Positions 59,458 to 64,000 of a DNA stretch of 64,000 nucleotides are shown here, in pieces (positions within the stretch are counted from its first letter, which is position 1; the number at the start of each line of letters is the position of its first letter). Below the pieces are notes generated by a model. The model was not told where the DNA came from, made no database searches, and worked only from the letters and a program-made list of their open reading frames with translations. The DNA comes from Blasia pusilla (taxonomy: Eukaryota; Marchantiophyta; Marchantiopsida; Blasiales): NCBI GenBank assembly GCA_050084515.1, contig CM114273.1:11904001-11968000 (forward strand). Direction: 5' to 3'. Both the position numbers and the translations under genes were made by a program.

Positions 59458-59988
59458 CTATGGCTGACATGCCATAGTCAACCAACAAAGATAGGCAGAT
59501 GCATGCCAACCGGGCACCATCTTCTCATCACTCTCTCCGTGCCATCGAGCTCCTGTGTCGTCTCTCTGACTCGGACATGGGTTATGACTCAACCCATCCG
59601 CATCCTGGTTCAGCCGACCTGGCCTATAAACCACCTCAAACTCATACTCCTGTAGTAATAGAGCCCACCTGGAAAGCTTTCCCGTAAGCTTTTCGGACTC
59701 CATCAACCACCTCAACGGCTGATGATCAGTGATAAGTGTGAAAGGGTTGCCGAATAAATAGCACCTAAAATGTGCCACGGCCCACACTGCAGCCAAGCAC
59801 TCTCCCTTGTAGGAGCTGTACTTTGCCTCTGCAATGTTGTTCGATCGGCTCGCGTAAGCCACAACAAACTCCCTCTCCTCGTCATCCCTCTGAGGAAGCA
59901 CTGCTCCTAGACCCAACATGCTCCAATCCATATGTAACTGGAATGGGCGACCCCTAACCGATCTCTGTAAAATGGGTGAGGAAGTCAA
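59458..59988 (-). CDS. Gypsy copy B RNase H domain
   Basis: The segment between two in-frame stops reads SPILQRSVRGRPFQLHMDWS, GLGAVLPQRDDEEREFVVAY, ASRSNNIAEAKYSSYKGECL, AAVWAVAHFRCYLFGNPF, LITDHQPLRWLMES and YRPGRLNQDADGLSHNP. This is the gypsy RNase H (also called RT_RNaseH) with Asp (HMDWS), Glu (YKGE), Asp (ITDHQ) and Asp (NQDAD) positions kept. It removes RNA from the RNA/DNA hybrid during reverse transcription. Same frame as RT and integrase. Confidence 0.88.
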   Translation of the reverse strand: MTSSPILQRSVRGRPFQLHMDWSMLGLGAVLPQRDDEEREFVVAYASRSNNIAEAKYSSYKGECLAAVWAVAHFRCYLFGNPFTLITDHQPLRWLMESEKLTGKLSRWALLLQEYEFEVVYRPGRLNQDADGLSHNPCPSQRDDTGARWHGESDEKMVPGWHASAYLCWLTMACQP

Positions 59989-60018
59989 CCTATCCTTGAG
60001 CTCATGAAATGCTCGCTC

Positions 60019-61017
60019 CTAATCATCTCCCCACAACCAAACCTGATCAAGTCTCGTCAACAAGGTCAAAGACTTTGTGATCACACTAAAACCCTTGACA
60101 TACCGTCGATAGAAGTTCGCCAGTCCAAGAAATGCTCGGACTCGACTCACATCTGTAGGGCGTGGAATCTGCGCAATAGCCTCTACCTTCATCTGCTGAA
60201 TGCCTAACCCACTCGGGTATATGGTGTGTCCCAAGTACTGAATCTGCTCCTTAAAGAATCTGCACTTGCCTGGATGTAACTTCAGTCCATGTTACTGCAA
60301 TCGCCGAAACACCTCCTCCAAGTGTCGCTCATGCTCCTCAACCGTGGAACTGAAGATAAGAATATCATCTATGTAACATCGTACAAAATGCAAGCCAGCC
60401 AGAATCCTATCCATCACTCTCTGAAACTCTGCAAGCGCGTTCTTCAACCCAAATGGTAAGAACCGCCACTGATACAAGCAATCTCTCCCGAACTGATCTA
60501 TCCCCCAAAATGTTGTCTTCTCCCTGTCCTCCAACTTGATAGGAAGCTGATGATAGCTAGCACGGAGAACTAAAGTACTAAAGATCTTTGCATGCCCTAC
60601 CGCATCAAAGATCTCCTCAGGAGTAGGCATGGCATACCGATCTGACCTCGTCTGTCGGTTGATAGGATGGTAATCTCCACACATCCGCCTATCCGTCCAA
60701 TTGCCATACATATCCTTCTTCGCCGGCATGACTGTGGCAGATGCATACTCCCCATGTGATAACTCCACAAGTCCTGCCTCCAACAAGTCGACTCGACTCT
60801 GCTCAATCAAGGCTCGCTCCATATCAGAATACCTGTAGGGTCGACGAAAGATCGGCGTATCACTAGCCAACTCAATCCGTATCCCGGGACCCTTCAGCGT
60901 ACCCAAGTCTCTCATACTGAAAGCAAAACAACTGACATGCCCTCTCAGAAACCTATGAACTCGCCGTCGCTCTCCTCCTATCAACTTGAGACCTATCACA
61001 GGCTCCCAAGTCTCCAT
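60019..61017 (-). pseudogene. Gypsy copy B reverse transcriptase with two stops and a lost catalytic Asp
   Basis: 60292-61017: IRIELASDTPIFRRPYRYSD, LVELSHGEYASATVMPAKKD, RRMCGDYHPINRQTRSDRYA, PTPEEIFDAVGHAKIFSTLV, WRFLPFGLKNALAEFQRVMD and the YIDD box (residues 215-218). After a TAA at 60292 the same frame continues with HGLKLHPGKCRFFKEQIQYL, VRAFLGLANFYRRYVKGFS and a TAG at 60019. In motif A the family has FSTLDLR. Here residue 150 is Val (codon GTT), so the first metal-binding Asp is gone. This copy could not reverse-transcribe even with stop readthrough. Confidence 0.88.
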
Positions 61018-61359
61018 CGTGACCTCACTAAGAGAGGACGCAACCTCCGGCTTTGGTTGCTATATAGCAACCCTAGCCACCTCCGCAACAGCCACTCCAC
61101 TCTGACCTCCTACACCATGCTCAACATCCAAAAAATGAACATGTGCTACTCTAGCTGCCTTTGCACTCTCTGCTCGAACGACATCCCAGGAAGTCCATTG
61201 GTGCCTATCTCTCCTTGTCTCGCCCCCATCCAATGCCTGTACAGACCCTGTAGGCAATGGTCCAACTCGTGGACGTGACGGCATGGATGACACTTGCATC
61301 CGTCTCTGCTCAGCCATACCTAGGTTGACTATCCATGTGAGACACTTGAGGTCCATCGC

Positions 61360-62547
61360 CTACCCCAACACCTGTCTCCGTGATGCCTCAGTCATCCCTG
61401 GCACCGTCGTAGTACCGGTAGTGAACCCCATGGTGCGCTCGCGCTCATCTACTGTAGGCTCCTCCAATTCTCCGATCACCTCATCCCAAATCATGCCTGT
61501 CCCTCCCTGACGAAAGGCATGGGATGCTGGGAAGCTCACCAACGTAGGTAAGGCTGCCCTCAACTCCCCCACCCTATTGGCCATGGCCAACGGTGGTCTA
61601 TCATCCCATGTCACCACCTGAGATCGACGCCCTGAGCCCAAAATAGCATCCACTGTAAGATGTGGTGCTCTCTGGACTCCACTGTATGCTCGACTCAGTA
61701 CCTCTGATGGTATCAGGTTCGTCCACCACAGTCGTGGACAATGGGCACGTGACCCAACTCTCGCTGCATCTAACAACACAGCAAGTCCCAACCAGGACCT
61801 CACCTGATGTACACTCATCATCACACGTGCACGAGTGTCTCCCAACAATGGCACGTTCTCCAAAATGTACGCTGGAGAACATATTTGACTCTCCTGCAAG
61901 TGTCGTACTACTCGTAGCATCTCCCAAAACATCCCTGACCTCGGATCCTGCAATCCAAATCCTCGGCCAGCTGATGAATGACCCTGACATGGCCATCCAG
62001 CAATCACCAAATGAATGGTGCCAACTCTATCCAGATCATGCGCCCCCACCAAAGAGATGTCGGCGGGTAGCGTATGCTGGTATCCCCGTACTGCAGATAC
62101 CGACAATAACTCAGGATACCTCTGGACCAATCTCGCCACATGACGTAATGATACTCGCTGTGCGGTCTCATCTCTTTCCACATAAAGGTACTGATGCACC
62201 CATTTGCCCGCCTGCAATAGTGCAACCAATCCGGTGCTAATCCCTCCAAAGAGATCTAACACCCTAACACCCTCCTCTGGGCAATGCCACACAACAGGTG
62301 TGGTATCTAGTGGGGTCATCGTCTCCACTCCAAGAGCCCGATCGCCACGTGACTCTCGCTGCTCTGGGATAAAAACATGACTCCATGCCTGCCTCACGAG
62401 GTCGTCGGCACTCCTCTGTAGCTCCCGAGTCGTACCCCACAATGGTGAAGAGGCCTCGCCAACATGGGAAGAGACACCTGCCATGGCCTGTCTCTCCGTG
62501 GGACTATCCGCTACTGGGACATCCTCCGCATGTGCATTCCCCTCCAA
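61360..62547 (-). CDS. C5-cytosine DNA methyltransferase domain inside gypsy pol
   Basis: An uninterrupted stretch of 395 codons holding a full C5-MTase catalytic domain. Motif I is VLDLFGGISTGLVAL (residues 96-110, AdoMet binding), motif II YVERDETAQRV (122-132), motif IV IAGWPCQGHSSAGRG with catalytic Cys187, motif VI AYILENVPLLG with Glu230, motif VIII GSRAHCPRLWWTNL (265-278) and motif IX-X region ERERTMGFTTGTT (368-380), then RRQVLG. After the TAG at 61360 the frame continues AMDLKCLTWIVNLGMAE, and copy A shows CAG (Gln) at that codon, so the stop is a mutation. The FGGIxTG motif I recalls the DNMT3/DRM group, while GWPCQG recalls bacterial and CMT/DNMT1 enzymes. The clade is open. The ~90 residues before motif I are shared with copy A. 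Confidence 0.93.
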   Translation of the reverse strand: MEGNAHAEDVPVADSPTERQAMAGVSSHVGEASSPLWGTTRELQRSADDLVRQAWSHVFIPEQRESRGDRALGVETMTPLDTTPVVWHCPEEGVRVLDLFGGISTGLVALLQAGKWVHQYLYVERDETAQRVSLRHVARLVQRYPELLSVSAVRGYQHTLPADISLVGAHDLDRVGTIHLVIAGWPCQGHSSAGRGFGLQDPRSGMFWEMLRVVRHLQESQICSPAYILENVPLLGDTRARVMMSVHQVRSWLGLAVLLDAARVGSRAHCPRLWWTNLIPSEVLSRAYSGVQRAPHLTVDAILGSGRRSQVVTWDDRPPLAMANRVGELRAALPTLVSFPASHAFRQGGTGMIWDEVIGELEEPTVDERERTMGFTTGTTTVPGMTEASRRQVLG

Positions 62548-62553
62548 CAGCTC

Positions 62554-63138
62554 TCATGGCCAGCTAACACTACATGTGAAAGCCGCCAACGTGGTCACAG
62601 ACTCGCCTCGTGATCGACCACCTCGTCCCGCAAACTGCACGGGTAACTGACGCATCCGGCCGTCACCTGACCGCCATCCTGGCGGATAAGCAACGGTCTC
62701 CTCCCAGAAGTCAAGGATGAATCCTAGGGGATATAACACTGTACTCCCCACTAACACATCGTACGACTCAGATGGTGTCGTAATCGCACGTGTGCGCACC
62801 ATAGCACTATCCATCGCGATGCTCGGGCCGACTCGACAACAATCTCTGCCGAAGTCATATCTTGAGTGGGTGATATGCCCCAATCGAGGTCAGATCGGAA
62901 GGGACAAGGCTCAATGTCGGCCTTCCAGTAACCCCAACGCTAAACACGCCGCCTTCCCTAACATCAAGGGTTGCGCTCCCGAATCAAGTAGGACGCGCTC
63001 CGGGTGGTATACTGTCCCCGTCGGACTAACCAAGCGAAATACTCTAGCTCGGTTATCCAATAACACTACTCCAGGTGTCACCACTGCTCGCTCTATGGCC
63101 AGTCGAGCTGGCATTCCTACCAACTTCGTTGCCGCCAC
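62554..63138 (-). pseudogene. Gypsy copy B aspartic protease and linker, three stops
   Basis: VLLDSGAQPLMLGKAACLAL carries the catalytic DSGA. After two TGA codons near 62911 and 62896 the same frame continues with SESYDVLVGSTVLYPLGFIL and DFWEETVAYPPGWRSGDGRM, the C-terminal flap half (hydrophobic-LVG) and a tryptophan-rich extension typical for this gypsy group, then a TGA at 62554 just before the methyltransferase. Copy A begins in this same region. The protease would release methyltransferase, RT and integrase from the polyprotein. Confidence 0.85.
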
Positions 63139-63147
63139 ATGCCATGA

Positions 63148-64000
63148 CTATGTGGGGAACGTCCCAAGCACCGGCTCTGAAGGCAAGTCCACCACCTCCT
63201 CAACTACCTCTGAACAAGAAGCAGTCATCTCTCCATGCTCACACAACCTGGCGGCCAACCGGAACACCTTAGCTGGTCCAACTCCCAACGTCGCCAACTC
63301 TATGGCGGAAAATATCGGAGTCTGACTCACTCTGGTGGCCACCTCCAACACTATGGTCGACACTGAATCCACTCGAGCCGGCATAGGAGTTGTCACTCCA
63401 ACTCCTCGTGACGTCGACGAGGTGCTCGAATCAGAGGCACCGCTGGTCGTCAAGGTACCATCGATGGTGTGTGTAGTGCCTCCGACAATGTGAACGACTC
63501 TGGAACCCTGGCCTGCCGCCCATCGGTCCCCTCTGGTGGGTCAATCTCAACTCCACCTCTCGATGGCTCGGTGCCTCTCGCAGCATCTCGAGTCACCATT
63601 GCAGCTGCCTCAACCTGGGCTGCACTACACATAAATCCCATACTGGAGAGATCCTCACCCGGGTCAGGGTAAGAGGTAGAAACTGGAGTCACACTAGCTG
63701 CTCGCAGCTCCGTGCCTTCCCTAAGCTCCATCATCGTCATGGCAGCAATCTTCTGCTCCAAGTGATCGATGCGTGAGAGAAGTGCCTGAGCTCCTGCTCC
63801 ATCTCCTCTGGCTAGTGGTGGTCCTCTACCACCACGTCCAAGAAGAACTCCCCGACCTCCTCCAGGACGACCGCCCCGAGGCCCTCGGCCTACCTCTGGA
63901 CGTGCCCCTCGGCGAAGGTCAAAACATCTATCCCTAGTGTGACCATATATGTGGCAATGGTCACCCTAGTGCTGTGGTGGGGCCATCCTCTATGGCTCCT
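63148..64000 (-). pseudogene. Gypsy copy B gag C-terminal part, cut by window end
   Basis: From the right edge, one frame gives a degenerate zinc knuckle near 63950 (DHCHIYGHTRDRC, with the first Cys of CX2CX4HX4C changed to Gly and a stop just before), then a Gly/Arg-rich stretch (GRGPRGGRPGGGRGVLLGRG), a short coiled coil (ALLSRIDHLEQKIAAM), and a low-complexity Ser/Thr/Glu segment to 63450. A frameshift near 63450 moves into the pol frame (63453-63148), ending in a TAG. The capsid part and 5' LTR lie beyond 64000. Confidence 0.7.

Larger units (their letters stand above)
57330..64000 (-). mobile_element. Gypsy copy B: retrotransposon carrying DNA methyltransferase and PHD finger
   Basis: Minus-strand element running beyond the right window edge. 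Order of coding modules: gag knuckle (about 63950), protease, C5 DNA methyltransferase, RT, RNase H, integrase, PHD finger, then LTR sequence. From 63453 to 58318 every module lies in one frame of about 1,710 codons, interrupted only by nine stop codons (near 63148, 62911, 62896, 62554, 61360, 61060, 60292, 60019, 59458). This is direct evidence that the methyltransferase was part of the pol polyprotein and was not a later insertion. Frameshifts occur only in gag (near 63450) and between integrase and PHD (near 58318). The left LTR sequence lies in the RT of copy A, so copy B is the younger. Confidence 0.88.

Noticed and set aside
61360-62547. A host DNA methyltransferase gene
   Set aside because: It shares one frame with protease and RT on either side, has no introns, and is present in the same context in copy A.
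59046-63672. Several plus-strand ORFs of 60-200 codons opposite gypsy copy B
   Set aside because: Antisense shadows of the retrotransposon polyprotein; no domain.
1-64000. CRISPR arrays, bacterial operons, rRNA or tRNA genes
   Set aside because: None seen; repeats are eukaryotic satellites, transposon ends and LTRs, and no cloverleaf could be supported.

Overview
This is a repeat-rich piece of plant nuclear genome. Genes have spliced exons with canonical GT/AG borders, intergenic DNA is AT-rich, and every major plant transposon class is present: Helitron, CACTA, Ty1/copia, Ty3/gypsy, LINE and a MULE-like SWIM fragment. The one certain host gene is a plant-type TRAP-alpha. The species cannot be fixed from sequence alone; a non-seed land plant or streptophyte is my guess, because I link retrotransposons carrying cytosine methyltransferases to such lineages.

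Layout. 1-2250 (-): decayed Helitron Rep. 2541-2795: minisatellite. 3046-3240 (-): end of a gypsy integrase. 3291-17817: a CACTA (En/Spm) element of about 14.5 kb with matching inverted ends, dense ATGACT/AGTCAT subterminal arrays, a ~355-bp tandem array, a broken tnp2-type transposase, a second accessory gene region, and what looks like a captured piece of phytoene desaturase. 17818-19620: copia remnant with 3' LTR. 20220-20990: diverged tandem repeats. 22427-23953: PIF1-type Helitron helicase cut by a small CACTA derivative (23954-24605). 26361-27890: short tandem duplications and a minisatellite. 29118-33108 (-): eight-exon TRAP-alpha, reconstructed completely as 269 residues. 34632-35790: two head-to-tail LTR-like units. 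41300-42300: LTR pieces around a broken Myb/SANT-like ORF. 44188-46996 (+): an apparent five-exon host gene of unknown function. 47796-51860: LINE remnants. 51850-52805: copia LTR end, primer binding site and gag. 52810-54128 (-): gypsy gag. 54130-54680: SWIM zinc finger. 55105-57329 (+): decayed gypsy copy A. 57330-64000+ (-): gypsy copy B.

The most notable system is the gypsy family at 55-64 kb. Copy B keeps a single reading frame of about 5.1 kb, interrupted only by stop codons, in the order protease, C5-cytosine DNA methyltransferase, reverse transcriptase, RNase H, integrase. A PHD finger follows the integrase. The element therefore carries a DNA-methylation writer inside pol and a chromatin-reader module behind integrase. 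Copy A carries the same methyltransferase in decayed form, and copy B (or its LTR) is inserted in copy A's reverse transcriptase. Precedent: methyltransferases inside retrotransposons have been reported from dinoflagellates and charophytes. The combination with a PHD finger is, as far as I know, not described.
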